Origin: Telluria beijingensis
GTDB taxonomy: Bacteria > Pseudomonadota > Gammaproteobacteria > Burkholderiales > Burkholderiaceae_D
Direction of reading: 5' to 3'
Assembly (NCBI RefSeq): GCF_030770395.1
Contig: NZ_CP132480.1
Location: 2,040,714-2,104,713 of the forward strand
Length of the DNA: 64,000 bases
A program made the translations under genes and the position numbers. The notes beneath the pieces were generated by a model. The model searched no databases. It had not been told where the DNA came from and worked only from the letters and a program-made list of their open reading frames with translations. Of the stretch, positions 25,797-35,907 are shown piece after piece (the first letter of the stretch is position 1; each line of letters starts with the position of its first letter).

Positions 25797-27068
25797 ATGA
25801 ATTCCCTGAAAGAAGCAATCCCGTCCGGCCCGATGGCGCGCCGCGCCAGCCGCAAGGTGGCTGTCTCGCACGGCCAGCGCACGGTGTGGGTGGGCGGCGA
25901 CGCGCCGGTGGTGGTGCAGTCGATGACGAATACCGACACCGCCGACGCGATCGGCACCGCGATCCAGGTCAAGGACCTGGCGCGCGCCGGTTCCGAGATC
26001 GTGCGCATCACGGTCGACACCCCGGCCGCGGCGGCTGCCGTGCCGGCGATCCGCGAGCAGCTCGACCGCATGGAAGTCGACGTGCCGCTGGTCGGCGACT
26101 TCCACTACAACGGCCACCTGCTGCTGCGCGACTATCCGGAATGCGCGCAGGCGCTGTCGAAGTACCGCATCAATCCGGGCAATGTGGGGCAGGGCGCCAA
26201 GCGCGACACCCAGTTCGCCCAGATGATCGAGATCGCGGCGAAGTACGACAAGCCGGTGCGCATCGGCGTCAACTGGGGCTCGCTCGACCAAGCGCTGCTG
26301 GCGCGCATCATGGACGAGAACGCCGCGCGCGCCAATCCATGGAGCGCCCAGGCCGTAATGTATGAGGCCCTGATCACGTCGGCGATCGAGAATGCCGTGC
26401 GCGCCGAAGAAGTCGGCCTGGCGCGCGACAAGATCATCCTGTCGTGCAAGGTGTCGGGCGTGCAGGACCTGATCGCGGTCTACCGCGAACTGGCGCGCCG
26501 CTGCGACTACCCGCTGCACCTGGGCCTGACCGAGGCCGGCATGGGCAGCAAGGGCATCGTGGCCTCGACCGCGGCCCTGTCGGTGCTGCTGCAGGAGGGC
26601 ATCGGCGATACCATCCGCATCTCGCTCACGCCGGAACCGGGCGGCGACCGCACCCGCGAAGTGGTGGTCGGCCAGGAAATCCTGCAGACCATGGGCCTGC
26701 GCAAGTTCACCCCGATGGTGATCGCCTGCCCGGGTTGCGGCCGTACGACCTCGACCGTGTTCCAGGAACTGGCCGACAACATCCAGAGTTTCTTGCGCGA
26801 GCAGATGCCGGAGTGGAAAAAGACCTATCCGGGCGTGGAGGCGATGAACGTGGCCGTGATGGGCTGCATCGTCAACGGTCCGGGCGAATCGAAGCATGCG
26901 AATATCGGCATCAGCCTGCCGGGCACCGGCGAATCGCCGGCCGCGCCGGTGTTCGTCGATGGCCAGAAATTCGCGACCCTGCGCGGCGAGCGCATCGTCG
27001 ATGAGTTCAAGACCATCGTGCTCGATTATGTGAAGAAGAATTACAGCCGCGAGGCGGTTGCACAATAA
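25797..27068 (+). CDS. ispG: 4-hydroxy-3-methylbut-2-enyl diphosphate synthase
   Basis: A 423-residue iron-sulfur enzyme of the MEP isoprenoid pathway, converting 2-C-methyl-erythritol-2,4-cyclodiphosphate to HMBPP. The N-terminal TIM-barrel region is seen in [12 protein letters not shown] and RINPGNVG. Cluster ligands are CPGCGRTT and [16 protein letters not shown], and the extended length fits the proteobacterial two-domain type. The ATG at 25797 follows GGAAG with eight intervening bases. It lies 16 bases after rodZ. Confidence 0.97.
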   Translation: MNSLKEAIPSGPMARRASRKVAVSHGQRTVWVGGDAPVVVQSMTNTDTADAIGTAIQVKDLARAGSEIVRITVDTPAAAAAVPAIREQLDRMEVDVPLVGDFHYNGHLLLRDYPECAQALSKYRINPGNVGQGAKRDTQFAQMIEIAAKYDKPVRIGVNWGSLDQALLARIMDENAARANPWSAQAVMYEALITSAIENAVRAEEVGLARDKIILSCKVSGVQDLIAVYRELARRCDYPLHLGLTEAGMGSKGIVASTAALSVLLQEGIGDTIRISLTPEPGGDRTREVVVGQEILQTMGLRKFTPMVIACPGCGRTTSTVFQELADNIQSFLREQMPEWKKTYPGVEAMNVAVMGCIVNGPGESKHANIGISLPGTGESPAAPVFVDGQKFATLRGERIVDEFKTIVLDYVKKNYSREAVAQ

Positions 27069-27090
27069 AATACGGCCACCGGCCCCCACA

Positions 27091-27176
27091 CGTCGTTCCC
27101 GCGCAGGCGGGAACCCAAGTTTGCGTGCGATACCGCTGCGCTAAAAACTTAGGTTCCCGCCTTCGCGGGAACGACG
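27091..27176. repeat. Inverted-repeat extragenic element, copy 1
   Basis: An 86-base element between ispG and hisS. Its 31-base arms (27091-27121 and 27146-27176) are complementary with two mismatches, around a 24-base spacer. Each arm is itself a small hairpin (left GTTCCCGC-GCAG-GCGGGAAC). The same design recurs at 38985-39088 with one-base changes in the stems. Confidence 0.88.
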
Positions 27177-27197
27177 GTGAATTGAGAGCTAACACTT

Positions 27198-28550
27198 ATG
27201 TCCAAACCAGAAAAAATCGTCGCCATCAAAGGCATGAACGACATCCTCCCGCAAGACGCGCCGCTGTGGGAGCTGTTCGAGAACACCACCGAAACGATCC
27301 TGAAAAGCTACGGCTACCAGAAGATCGTGACCCCGATCGTCGAGCAAACGGGCCTGTTCGCACGCGCCATCGGCGCCGTCACCGACATCGTCGAAAAAGA
27401 GATGTACTCGTTCGAGGATTCGATGAACGGCGACCAGCTGACCCTGCGCCCCGAAGGCACCGCCAGCGTCGTGCGCGCCGTGCTCGAGCACAACCTGGTC
27501 TACGACGGCCCGCGCCGCCTGTGGTACAAGGGTCCGATGTTCCGCCACGAGCGTCCGCAGCGCGGCCGCTATCGCCAGTTCTTCCAGTTCGGCGCCGAAG
27601 CGATCGGCTTCTCAGGCCCGGACATCGACGCCGAGATGATCATGATGTCGCGCCGCCTGTGGGACGACCTGGGCCTGCAGAACGTGCGCCTCGAACTGAA
27701 CTCGATCGGTAACGCCGAGGAGCGCAACCGCCACCGCGCCGACCTGATCGTGTATCTGGAAAAACACGAAGACATCCTGGACCTTGAGGCCAAGCGCCGC
27801 CTGCACAGCAATCCGCTGCGCATCCTGGACACCAAGAACCCGGCCATGCAAGAGATGGTCAACGCTGCGCCGCGCCTGCTGGACTACCTGGGCGAAGAGT
27901 CGCTGGCCCACTTCAACGGCGTCAAGGCGCTGCTGGACAAGAACGCGGTGCAGTACACCGTCAACCCGCGCCTGGTGCGCGGCCTCGATTACTACAACCG
28001 CACCGTGTTCGAGTGGGTCACCGACGAGCTGGGCGCCCAGGGCACGATTTGCGCCGGCGGCCGCTACGATCCGCTGATCGAAACCTTCGGCGGCAAGCCG
28101 ACCCCGGCGGTCGGTTTTGCGATGGGCATGGAACGCATCATCGAGCTGATGAAAAGCCTGGGCGAGCCGGCCGAGCCGAACGTGTGCGACGTCTACATGG
28201 TCCACCAGGGCGAGGAAGCGCAACTGCAGTCCTTCATCCTGGCCGAGCGGATTCGGGATGCCGGCCTGGATGTTGTGTTACATTGCGCAACGCCAACGGG
28301 CGCGGGCAGCTTCAAGAGCCAGATGAAGAAGGCCGACGGCAGCGGCGCCGCCTTCGCCGTGATCATCGGCCAGGACGAGATCGCGAACAATGTCGCGCAG
28401 GTGAAAACGATGCGCGGCGAAGTCGGCGAGCAGCAGCAGGCCGCCGTGCCGTTCGAGGAAGTGGTCGACTACCTGGTCGACCAGATCGTCGGCGGACACG
28501 TTCACGGCCCCGACTGCGATCACGATCACGACCACGTCCACCGGCACTGA
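27198..28550 (+). CDS. hisS: Histidyl-tRNA synthetase with histidine-rich tail
   Basis: A 450-residue class II synthetase charging tRNA-His. Motif 2 is [19 protein letters not shown], the histidine-binding motif is [14 protein letters not shown], and motif 3 lies in [14 protein letters not shown]. The anticodon-binding domain is complete. After its usual end the protein carries [19 protein letters not shown], a His/Asp/Cys tail that looks able to bind metal and is not part of the standard enzyme. The gene starts 21 bases after the extragenic repeat element. Confidence 0.96.
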   Translation: MSKPEKIVAIKGMNDILPQDAPLWELFENTTETILKSYGYQKIVTPIVEQTGLFARAIGAVTDIVEKEMYSFEDSMNGDQLTLRPEGTASVVRAVLEHNLVYDGPRRLWYKGPMFRHERPQRGRYRQFFQFGAEAIGFSGPDIDAEMIMMSRRLWDDLGLQNVRLELNSIGNAEERNRHRADLIVYLEKHEDILDLEAKRRLHSNPLRILDTKNPAMQEMVNAAPRLLDYLGEESLAHFNGVKALLDKNAVQYTVNPRLVRGLDYYNRTVFEWVTDELGAQGTICAGGRYDPLIETFGGKPTPAVGFAMGMERIIELMKSLGEPAEPNVCDVYMVHQGEEAQLQSFILAERIRDAGLDVVLHCATPTGAGSFKSQMKKADGSGAAFAVIIGQDEIANNVAQVKTMRGEVGEQQQAAVPFEEVVDYLVDQIVGGHVHGPDCDHDHDHVHRH

Positions 28551-28598
28551 TCGGGGCGCTGGCCACCAACACCAACCACTCATTACAAGAATACGCAC

Positions 28599-29285
28599 AT
28601 GGCATACGATCACCAGGAACAGGAACAGCTCGATTCCTTCAAGGCGTTCTGGGCACAGTACGGCAACATCATCATCTGGGTCCTGATTCTCGCCCTCGGC
28701 TCCTACGCCGGTTGGAACTACTGGAAAACCCACCAGCGCAACAAGTCGGTCGAAGCGTCGGCGCTGTATGACGAGCTGCAGACCTCGCTGCTGGCGAACG
28801 ACAATGCCAAGGTGCAGCGCGTGGCGGGCGACATCCGCACCAAGTACGAGTCGTCGGCCTACGCCCCGATGGCGGCCCTGGCCGCGGCCAAGACCGCTTT
28901 CGAAGCGAACGACCTCAAGACCGCCAAGGTCCAGCTGCAGTGGGTGGCCGAGCATGGCAACGACGAGTACAAGTCGATCGCCAACCTGCGCCTGGCCGGC
29001 GTGCTGCTGGACGAAAAAGCGCACGACGAAGCCCTGAAAGTCTTGAACGGCAAATTCCTGCCGCAGTTCGGCGCCGAAGTGAACGACCGCAAGGGCGATG
29101 TGCTGGTCGCGCAGAACAAGCTGAACGAAGCGCGCGCGGCCTATGTCGCGGCGATCGCCGCCATGGACCAGAACGCGCCGGGCCGCCAACTGGTGCAGGT
29201 CAAGCTGGAAGCGATCGGCGGCACGGCGCCAGCCGACAAGAAGGCCGAAGAACAGAAAGCCGCCGCGCAACAGGCGGCCGCGTAA
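28599..29285 (+). CDS. yfgM: YfgM-like TPR protein (ancillary SecYEG translocon subunit)
   Basis: A 228-residue single-pass inner-membrane protein with a periplasmic TPR domain. The N-terminus EQEQLDSFKAFWAQYGN, the transmembrane helix IIIWVLILALGSYAGWNYW and the repeated alpha-helical region match YfgM, which associates with the Sec translocon and periplasmic chaperones and is encoded beside bamB in E. coli. The C-terminus is Lys/Ala/Gln-rich. hisS is upstream and bamB downstream, as in other betaproteobacteria. Confidence 0.9.
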   Translation: MAYDHQEQEQLDSFKAFWAQYGNIIIWVLILALGSYAGWNYWKTHQRNKSVEASALYDELQTSLLANDNAKVQRVAGDIRTKYESSAYAPMAALAAAKTAFEANDLKTAKVQLQWVAEHGNDEYKSIANLRLAGVLLDEKAHDEALKVLNGKFLPQFGAEVNDRKGDVLVAQNKLNEARAAYVAAIAAMDQNAPGRQLVQVKLEAIGGTAPADKKAEEQKAAAQQAAA

Positions 29286-29301
29286 ACCTCCCGCATGAGA
29301 T

Positions 29302-29332
29302 GGCCCGCGCACGCCTGGCGGCGGCGCGGGCC
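29302..29332 (+). terminator. Weak hairpin between yfgM and bamB
   Basis: GGCCCGCGC (29302-29310) pairs with GCGCGGGCC (29324-29332) across a 13-base loop, followed by TTGCGTCCTTTAT. The T content is too sparse for a confident terminator; it may attenuate transcription into bamB. Confidence 0.35.
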
Positions 29333-29369
29333 TTGCGTCCTTTATAGTCCAGGAACAAGGTAAAACAAA

Positions 29370-30524
29370 ATGCGTATTTGCAGCAAGCTTGTTGGTGTCG
29401 GCATACTGGCCCTGATGACGGGTTGCTCGACCCTCAATTCGCTCAACCCGTTCGCCTCCGATAAAAAGGGCGACCAGCCGGCCAAGCTGGTCGAACTGAA
29501 GGGCAGCATGGCCGTGCGCACCGCATGGAAACTTGATATCGGCAAGGCGCGCGGCTACACCTTCTCGCCTGCGCTGACTGGCAACACGGTGGTCGTGGCC
29601 AGCGCCGAAGGCAAGATCGCGCGCGTCGAAGCCGCGAGCGGCAAGCAGCTGTGGCGGGTCGACGCCGATACCGAACTTTCGGCCGGCGTCGGCACCGACG
29701 GCAACCTGATCGTGGTCGGCGCCGAGAAGGGCCAGCTGCTGGCCTTCGACATGGACGGCAAGGCGCTGTGGAAGACCCAGCTGTCGAGCGAGATCCTGTC
29801 GGCGCCGGTGGTGTCGCAGGGCATCGTGGTGGCGCGCTCGATCGACAACCGCATCGTCGGCATCGATGCCGCCAACGGCAAGACGAAATGGACTGTGCAA
29901 AAGGTCTCGCCGCCGCTCACCCTGCGCAATGCGCCGGGCCTGATCGTGGCCGGCACCGACGTCATCGTCGCCCAGCCGGGCGGCAAGCTGTCGTCGCTGA
30001 TCCTTGCCACCGGCGCCCCGCGCTGGGACGTCGAGGTGGGCATCTCGCGCGGCGCGACCGAACTGGAGCGCGTGACCGATATCGGCGGCGCCCCGGTGCT
30101 GTTCGAGAACGAGGTGTGCGCCGCATCCTACCAGGGCCGCGTAGGCTGCTTCGACCTGGTCACCGGTTCGGCCAAGTGGACGCGCGACCTGTCGTCCGAC
30201 GTTGGCGTCGCCGTCGACCAGTTGTTCGTGTTCGCGCCGGACGACAAGGGCGCGCTGAACGCCTTCACCCGCGACACGGGCTCGAGCAGCTGGAAGAACG
30301 ACAAGCTGTCGTTCCGCCGCCTGTCGACGCCGCTGTCCTATGGCCGCGCCGTCGCGGTCGGCGACTTCGAAGGCTATGTGCACTTCCTGTCGCGCGAAGA
30401 CGGATCTTTCCTGGCGCGCGCCGCGACCGACGGCAGCCCGATCATCGGCACGCCGCTGGTGGCCGGCTCGAACCTGATTTTTCAAACACAAAATGGAACT
30501 GTGACCGCGATCGCGGTCGAATAG
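29370..30524 (+). CDS. bamB: Outer-membrane assembly lipoprotein BamB
   Basis: A 384-residue lipoprotein of the BAM complex that inserts beta-barrels into the outer membrane. The lipobox LMTGCS places the lipidated Cys near residue 19. The rest is an eight-bladed PQQ-type propeller with repeats such as [34 protein letters not shown] and GKTKWTVQ. It sits between yfgM and der, the conserved order. Confidence 0.95.
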   Translation: MRICSKLVGVGILALMTGCSTLNSLNPFASDKKGDQPAKLVELKGSMAVRTAWKLDIGKARGYTFSPALTGNTVVVASAEGKIARVEAASGKQLWRVDADTELSAGVGTDGNLIVVGAEKGQLLAFDMDGKALWKTQLSSEILSAPVVSQGIVVARSIDNRIVGIDAANGKTKWTVQKVSPPLTLRNAPGLIVAGTDVIVAQPGGKLSSLILATGAPRWDVEVGISRGATELERVTDIGGAPVLFENEVCAASYQGRVGCFDLVTGSAKWTRDLSSDVGVAVDQLFVFAPDDKGALNAFTRDTGSSSWKNDKLSFRRLSTPLSYGRAVAVGDFEGYVHFLSREDGSFLARAATDGSPIIGTPLVAGSNLIFQTQNGTVTAIAVE

Positions 30525-30531
30525 CAAAAAC

Positions 30532-31869
30532 ATGAAGCCGGTAATCGCACTCGTAGGTCGCCCGAACGTCGGGAAATCGACCTTATTTAACCGCCTGACC
30601 CGTTCGCGTGACGCGCTGGTGGCCGACCTCCCTGGCCTGACGCGCGACCGCCACTATGGCGAAGGCCGGATTGGCGAACGGCCATTCCTGGTCATCGACA
30701 CGGGCGGTTTCGAGCCGGTCGCCAAAGAAGGCATCATGCATGAAATGGCGCTGCAGACGCGCCAGGCCGTGGCCGAGGCCGACGTGGTCGTGTTCATCGT
30801 CGATGGCCGCCAGGGCCTGACGCCGCACGACAAGACCATCACCGACTACCTGCGCAAGTCGGGCCGCAAGGTCATGCTGGTGGTGAACAAGTCGGAAGGC
30901 ATGAAGTACACCTCGGTCACCGCCGACTTCTATGAACTCGGGATGGGCGACCCGTACGTGATTTCCGCCGCCCATGGCGACGGCGTGCACGACCTGGTCA
31001 ACGAGGCGCTCGACATGGCCTTTGCCCAGCGTCCGGATGAGCCGGAAGAACTCGAGCCGGCCGACCACGGCTTCAAGATCGCCATCGTCGGCCGTCCGAA
31101 CGTCGGCAAGTCGACCCTGATCAACACCCTGGTCGGCGAACAGCGCGTGATCGCCTTCGACATGCCGGGCACCACCCGCGATGCGATCGAAGTGCCGTTC
31201 GAGCGCGACGGCAAGAAGTACACGCTGATCGACACCGCCGGCATCCGCCGTCGCGGCAAGATTTTCGAGGCCATCGAGAAGTTCTCGGTGGTCAAGACCA
31301 TGCAGTCGATCTCGGACGCCAACGTCGTCATCCTGCTGCTGGATGCCCAGCAAGACATTTCTGAGCAGGATGCCCACATCGCCGGCTTCATCCTGGAGTC
31401 GGGCAGGGCGCTGGTGGTGGCCGTCAACAAGTGGGATGGCTTGCAGACCGACCAGCGCGACCAGGTCAAGAACGACCTCGACCGCAAGCTGGACTTCCTC
31501 GGCTTTGCGAAGACCCATTTTGTGTCCGCACTGCGCGGCACCGGCATCAGCCAGCTGCTGAAGTCGGTCGAATCGGCGTATGCCGCCGCCACTGCCAACC
31601 TGTCGACGCCGCGCCTGACGCGCGCGCTGCAAGAGGCGGTCGAGAAGCAGGAACCGAAGCGCAAGGGCACCTCGCGTCCGAAGATGCGCTATGCCCACCA
31701 GGGCGGCCAGAATCCGCCGATTATCGTCATCCACGGTAATGCTTTGGAGGGAATCACGGAGCCCTATAAACGGTATCTGGAAAAGCATTTCCGTGACACG
31801 TTCAACCTGGTGGGCACGCCGCTGCGCATCGAGCTGCGCAGTGGGAAAAACCCGTTCGCGAAGGATTGA
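30532..31869 (+). CDS. der: GTPase Der (EngA)
   Basis: A 445-residue double GTPase required for 50S ribosome assembly. Two G domains are visible: the first with [19 protein letters not shown] and NKSE; the second with [24 protein letters not shown] and NKWD. A C-terminal KH-like domain ends at NPFAKD, with the typical [19 protein letters not shown]. It starts seven bases after bamB. Confidence 0.97.
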   Translation: MKPVIALVGRPNVGKSTLFNRLTRSRDALVADLPGLTRDRHYGEGRIGERPFLVIDTGGFEPVAKEGIMHEMALQTRQAVAEADVVVFIVDGRQGLTPHDKTITDYLRKSGRKVMLVVNKSEGMKYTSVTADFYELGMGDPYVISAAHGDGVHDLVNEALDMAFAQRPDEPEELEPADHGFKIAIVGRPNVGKSTLINTLVGEQRVIAFDMPGTTRDAIEVPFERDGKKYTLIDTAGIRRRGKIFEAIEKFSVVKTMQSISDANVVILLLDAQQDISEQDAHIAGFILESGRALVVAVNKWDGLQTDQRDQVKNDLDRKLDFLGFAKTHFVSALRGTGISQLLKSVESAYAAATANLSTPRLTRALQEAVEKQEPKRKGTSRPKMRYAHQGGQNPPIIVIHGNALEGITEPYKRYLEKHFRDTFNLVGTPLRIELRSGKNPFAKD

Positions 31870-32027
31870 GTTTTACAGATTCAAGACAGTAGCAGTACGA
31901 CAAAAAGTGGCAAAACAGGTTACAGTAGGCTCAGGGCTGCATTCGCTCATGCAGAATATGGCTCTGACTACTTGAAAACCGGCAAATCGCCTCAAACTTT
32001 TAACTACAACAACATTACGGAGCTGTT

Positions 32028-32267
32028 ATGAGCAACAAAGGGCAACTGTTACAAGACCCATTCCTCAACGCCTTGCGCAAGGAACACGTCCCTGTCTCGA
32101 TCTACCTCGTCAACGGTATCAAACTCCAGGGCCATATCGAATCCTTCGACCAATACGTCGTTTTGCTTCGTAATACCGTGACCCAGATGGTGTATAAGCA
32201 TGCCATTTCCACCGTTGTGCCGGCCCGTGCCGTCAACCTTAACCTCGACTCCAACGAAGCCGAGTAA
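32028..32267 (+). CDS. hfq: RNA chaperone Hfq
   Basis: A 79-residue hexameric Sm-like protein that pairs small RNAs with mRNAs. The Sm1 motif (LYLVNGIKL variant [20 protein letters not shown]) and Sm2 motif ([12 protein letters not shown]) are intact. The C-terminal tail is short, only about a dozen residues, as usual in betaproteobacteria. CGGAG precedes the ATG by six bases. The 158-base gap before it probably holds its promoter; TTGAAA at 31972 could be a -35. Confidence 0.97.
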   Translation: MSNKGQLLQDPFLNALRKEHVPVSIYLVNGIKLQGHIESFDQYVVLLRNTVTQMVYKHAISTVVPARAVNLNLDSNEAE

Positions 32268-32272
32268 GGCCG

Positions 32273-33520
32273 ATGGCTGACGCCCCCGGCACTCCCACCT
32301 TGCGCGCAGCGCTGGTCGGCATCGACTTCGGGACTGGCGACTTCGCCGCCAGCCTCGAAGAGCTGTCGCTGCTTGCGCGCTCCGCCGGCGCCGAACCGAT
32401 CACCACGATCACGGCGAAGCGCAGCAGCCCGGACCCCGCGCATTTCGTCGGCAGCGGCAAGGCCGACGAAATCGCTCTCGACGCCAAGTCGCTTGGCGCC
32501 GAGATCGTCATCTTCAATCACGCCCTGTCGCCTGCCCAGCAGCGCAACCTCGAGCGCCGTCTCGAACTGCGCGTGATCGACCGCACCAGCCTGATCCTCG
32601 ACATCTTCGCCCAGCGCGCCAAGAGCCACGAGGGCAAGCTTCAGGTCGAGCTCGCTCAACTGCAGCACCTGGCCACGCGCCTGATCCGCGGCTGGACCCA
32701 CCTTGAACGTCAAAAGGGCGGTATCGGCCTGCGCGGTCCGGGTGAAACCCAGCTCGAGACCGACCGCCGGCTGATCGGCGAGCGGGTCAAGATGCTGCGC
32801 GCGCGCCTGGGTAAATTGCGCAAGCAGCACGAGACCCAGCGCCGCCAGCGCGGCCGCAACAAGACTTTTTCGGTGTCGCTGGTCGGCTATACCAATGCCG
32901 GCAAGTCGACCCTGTTCAACACGCTGACGAAAGCCGGCGTGTACGTGGCGAACCAGCTGTTCGCGACCCTGGACACCACCAGCCGCCGCATGTACCTGAA
33001 CGACGAGGTGGGCAGTGTCGTGATTTCCGATACGGTCGGTTTCGTGCGCGAACTGCCGCACCAGCTGGTCGCCGCTTTCCGCGCCACGCTGGAAGAAACC
33101 ATCCATGCCGACCTGTTGCTGCACGTGGTCGACAGCGCGTCCCCGACGCGCATGGAACAGGTCGAACAGGTCAATGAGGTCTTGCGCGAAATTGGCGCAG
33201 ATCATGTTCCGCAAATTTTGGTATGGAACAAGATCGATGCCGCCGGCCTGGAACCCGCGGTCGAGCGTGATGAGTATGATAAGATCAACCGGGTTTTCAT
33301 CAGCGCCCACAGTGGCGCCGGCCTGGATCTGCTGCGTTCGGCAATCGCCGAAGCGGCCAAATCCGTGCCGGGCGCTGGCGGCTACAGCAACCCGGAAAAC
33401 GAAGAGCAAGACAGCGCCTTCGGGTTCGTCGAGGACGACGCGTCGGTGGACGCGCATCCCGGCGGTCTTGCCGACAATATGCCAACTTCCACCCCTACCA
33501 CCCGCCTTGGGCCCAACTAG
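32273..33520 (+). CDS. hflX: GTPase HflX
   Basis: A 415-residue ribosome-splitting GTPase. The N-terminal HflX domain (IDFGTGDFAASLEELSLLA, GSGKADEIALDAKSLGAE), the Gly-rich linker GGIGLRGPGETQLETDRR, and the G domain (GYTNAGKSTLFNTL, DTVGFVRELPHQLV, NKID) are all present. A C-terminal acidic tail of about 50 residues follows. It starts six bases after hfq, the classical hfq-hflX-hflK-hflC order. Confidence 0.97.
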   Translation: MADAPGTPTLRAALVGIDFGTGDFAASLEELSLLARSAGAEPITTITAKRSSPDPAHFVGSGKADEIALDAKSLGAEIVIFNHALSPAQQRNLERRLELRVIDRTSLILDIFAQRAKSHEGKLQVELAQLQHLATRLIRGWTHLERQKGGIGLRGPGETQLETDRRLIGERVKMLRARLGKLRKQHETQRRQRGRNKTFSVSLVGYTNAGKSTLFNTLTKAGVYVANQLFATLDTTSRRMYLNDEVGSVVISDTVGFVRELPHQLVAAFRATLEETIHADLLLHVVDSASPTRMEQVEQVNEVLREIGADHVPQILVWNKIDAAGLEPAVERDEYDKINRVFISAHSGAGLDLLRSAIAEAAKSVPGAGGYSNPENEEQDSAFGFVEDDASVDAHPGGLADNMPTSTPTTRLGPN

Positions 33521-33523
33521 CCT

Positions 33524-34810
33524 ATGCTTGTTTCCATACTAAAAAGATTCGGCGTCAAACTGTCGCTGAACGACCCACGCTGGGGACGCAACCCCGAAGA
33601 CGACCGCAAGGCCCAGGACGGTCGCCGCCCCGGTGACGGTCCTCCCGACCTCGACCAGATGTGGCGCGACTTCAATGCGCGCCTGAACCGCATGTTCGGC
33701 GGCCGCGGCAACAACAATGGCGGCGGCGACAATGGCGGCCCGCGCGGCGAGATGCGCGGCGCCGGCATCGGCGCCGGCGTGATCGCCGTCATCGTCGGTT
33801 TCATCTGGCTCGCCAGCGGCGCCTTCATCGTGCAAGAGGGCCAGGTGGGCGTCGTCACCACCTTCGGCAAGTACAGCCACTCGACCACGCCGGGTTTCAA
33901 CTGGCGCTGGCCGTATCCGTTCCAGGCCCACGAGACCGTCAACACCTCGCAGATCCGTACTGCCGAGATCGGCTACCGCGCGAATGTGCGCAACAAGCAG
34001 CCGCAAGAAGCACTGATGCTGACCGATGACGAAAACATCATCGACATCCAGTTCGCGGTGCAGTACACGCTGAAGGACCCGGTCGCCTGGCTGTTCAATA
34101 ACCGCGACCAGGACAATACGGTGCGCCAGATCGCCGAGACCGCGATCCGCGAAGTGGTCGGCCGCAGCAAGATGGACTTCGTCCTGTACGAGGGCCGCGA
34201 GCAGGTCGCTGCCGACGTCCACAAGATGATGCAAACGGTCTCCGACCGTTATGCGCTGGGTGCATTGATCACCAACGTGACGATGCAGGGCGTACAGCCG
34301 CCGGAGCAGGTGCAGAGCGCCTTCGACGACGCCGTACGCGCCGGGCAGGACCGTGCCCGTGCCCGGAATGAAGGTGAAGCCTATGCCAACCAGATCATCC
34401 CGGCAGCGCGCGGCCAGGCCTTCCGCCTGCAGCAGGACGCCGAAGCGTACCGTTCGATGGTGGTCGAGAATGCGACCGGTAACGCGTCGCGCTTCGACCA
34501 GGTGGTGGCGGCCTATTCGCGCGCCCCGGCCGTGACTCGCGACCGCATGTATATCGACACCATGCAGCAGATATTCACCAGCACCACCAAGGTGATGGTC
34601 GATTCGCGCGCCAACAACAATATGCTGTACCTGCCGCTCGACAAGCTGATGCAGCAGCAGGCAGTCAACGATGCCCAGATCGGCAGCCGTTCCGGTCCGG
34701 TGCAGTTGCCGCAGTCCGGCCAGCCGGCCGAAGTGACCCAGGCCATGGAAGCGGTGCGCCAGCGAGACGAGCGCAGCCGCGATTCCTCACGTGACAGGGA
34801 GACCCGCTGA
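33524..34810 (+). CDS. hflK: FtsH regulator subunit HflK
   Basis: A 428-residue SPFH/band-7 membrane protein that forms a cage around FtsH with HflC. It has an N-terminal cytoplasmic segment with LSLNDPRWGRNPEDD and an Asn/Gly-rich stretch (GGRGNNNGGGDNGGPRGEM), one transmembrane helix (GVIAVIVGFIWLASGAFIV), the band-7 domain starting QEGQVGVVTTFGKY and a Gln-rich C-terminus. Its stop overlaps the hflC ATG by one base. Confidence 0.96.
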   Translation: MLVSILKRFGVKLSLNDPRWGRNPEDDRKAQDGRRPGDGPPDLDQMWRDFNARLNRMFGGRGNNNGGGDNGGPRGEMRGAGIGAGVIAVIVGFIWLASGAFIVQEGQVGVVTTFGKYSHSTTPGFNWRWPYPFQAHETVNTSQIRTAEIGYRANVRNKQPQEALMLTDDENIIDIQFAVQYTLKDPVAWLFNNRDQDNTVRQIAETAIREVVGRSKMDFVLYEGREQVAADVHKMMQTVSDRYALGALITNVTMQGVQPPEQVQSAFDDAVRAGQDRARARNEGEAYANQIIPAARGQAFRLQQDAEAYRSMVVENATGNASRFDQVVAAYSRAPAVTRDRMYIDTMQQIFTSTTKVMVDSRANNNMLYLPLDKLMQQQAVNDAQIGSRSGPVQLPQSGQPAEVTQAMEAVRQRDERSRDSSRDRETR

Positions 34811-35688
34811 TGAACCGCCTCGTAACCATTTTCGTCGCGGGCTTCATCGCACTGATGCTGTTGTCGTCCACGATCTTCGTCGTCGACCAGCGCCGCTTCG
34901 CGATCGTGTTCGCGCTCGGCCAGGTGAAGGAAGTGATCGCCGAACCGGGCCTGCACTTCAAGCTGCCGCCGCCGTTCCAGAACGTGATCTACCTGGACAA
35001 GCGCATCCTCACGCTCGATACGCCCGACGCCGACCGCTTCATCACGGCCGAGAAGAAGAACATCCTGGTGGATGCCTTCGTCAAGTGGCGCATCGTCGAT
35101 CCGCGCCTGTACTACGTCAGCTTCACCGGCGACGAGAGCCGCGCGCGCGACCGCATGTCGCAGATCATCAAGGCGGCCTTGAACGACGAGATCACCAAGC
35201 GCACCGTGCGCGAAGTGATTTCGGGCGAGCGCGCCGCCGTCATGGCGGCGGTGCAGGCCAAGGTCGTGGCTGAAGCGAAAGAGATCGGCGTGGGCATCGT
35301 CGACGTGCGCCTCAAGCGCGTCGATTACATCGAGCAGATCAACAACTCGGTGTACGAGCGCATGCGCGCCGAGCGTGTCCGCGTGGCCAACGAGCTGCGT
35401 TCGACCGGTGCTGCCGAATCGGAGCAGATCCGCGCCGATGCCGACCGCCAGCGCACCGTGATCATTGCCGAAGCGTTCCGCGATGCAGAGAAGGTCAAGG
35501 GCGATGGCGATGCGAAGGCCTCGGCCATCTATGCCGAGGCGTTTGGCAAGAACCCGGAATTCGCCCGCTACTACCGTTCGTTGGAGGCGTATCGCGCCAG
35601 CTTCAAGGACCGCAGCGACGTGCTGGTGGTGGATCCGAGTTCGGAGTTCTTCAAGTATCTGAAGCAGCCGGCGGCGTCGGGGCGCTAA
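34810..35688 (+). CDS. hflC: FtsH regulator subunit HflC
   Basis: A 292-residue SPFH protein, partner of HflK. It has an N-terminal signal-anchor (LVTIFVAGFIALMLLSSTIFVV), VDQRRFAIVFALGQVKEV at the start of the band-7 domain and the family motif MRAERVRVANELRSTGAAE with the coiled-coil that follows. It ends the hfq-hflX-hflK-hflC block; a strong terminator follows 24 bases after its stop. Confidence 0.96.
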   Translation: MNRLVTIFVAGFIALMLLSSTIFVVDQRRFAIVFALGQVKEVIAEPGLHFKLPPPFQNVIYLDKRILTLDTPDADRFITAEKKNILVDAFVKWRIVDPRLYYVSFTGDESRARDRMSQIIKAALNDEITKRTVREVISGERAAVMAAVQAKVVAEAKEIGVGIVDVRLKRVDYIEQINNSVYERMRAERVRVANELRSTGAAESEQIRADADRQRTVIIAEAFRDAEKVKGDGDAKASAIYAEAFGKNPEFARYYRSLEAYRASFKDRSDVLVVDPSSEFFKYLKQPAASGR

Positions 35689-35711
35689 CCCTCGATTGCC
35701 GTACTGCCTGA

Positions 35712-35742
35712 ACGGGCTCCCGCAAAACGGGAGCCCGTTTTT
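35712..35742 (+). terminator. Rho-independent terminator after hflC
   Basis: ACGGGCTCCCG-CAAAA-CGGGAGCCCGT is a perfect 11-pair stem followed directly by TTTT (35739-35742). It marks the end of the hfq-hflC transcript and separates it from hisZ. Confidence 0.95.
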
Positions 35743-35907
35743 CGTGGCAGGTTGTCAACCTGCCACCCTGTCTAGACAGCATTCCATTCCTCGATCCTGC
35801 CGTTTTCGGTTAAAATCACCGATTCGGCGTTCGCGCCATGCGCTGGCACGTCTGTCATTATCCCGTGCCTGTCGCCACTGACAATTCCCAACTCCCATCT
35901 GTTGCCC

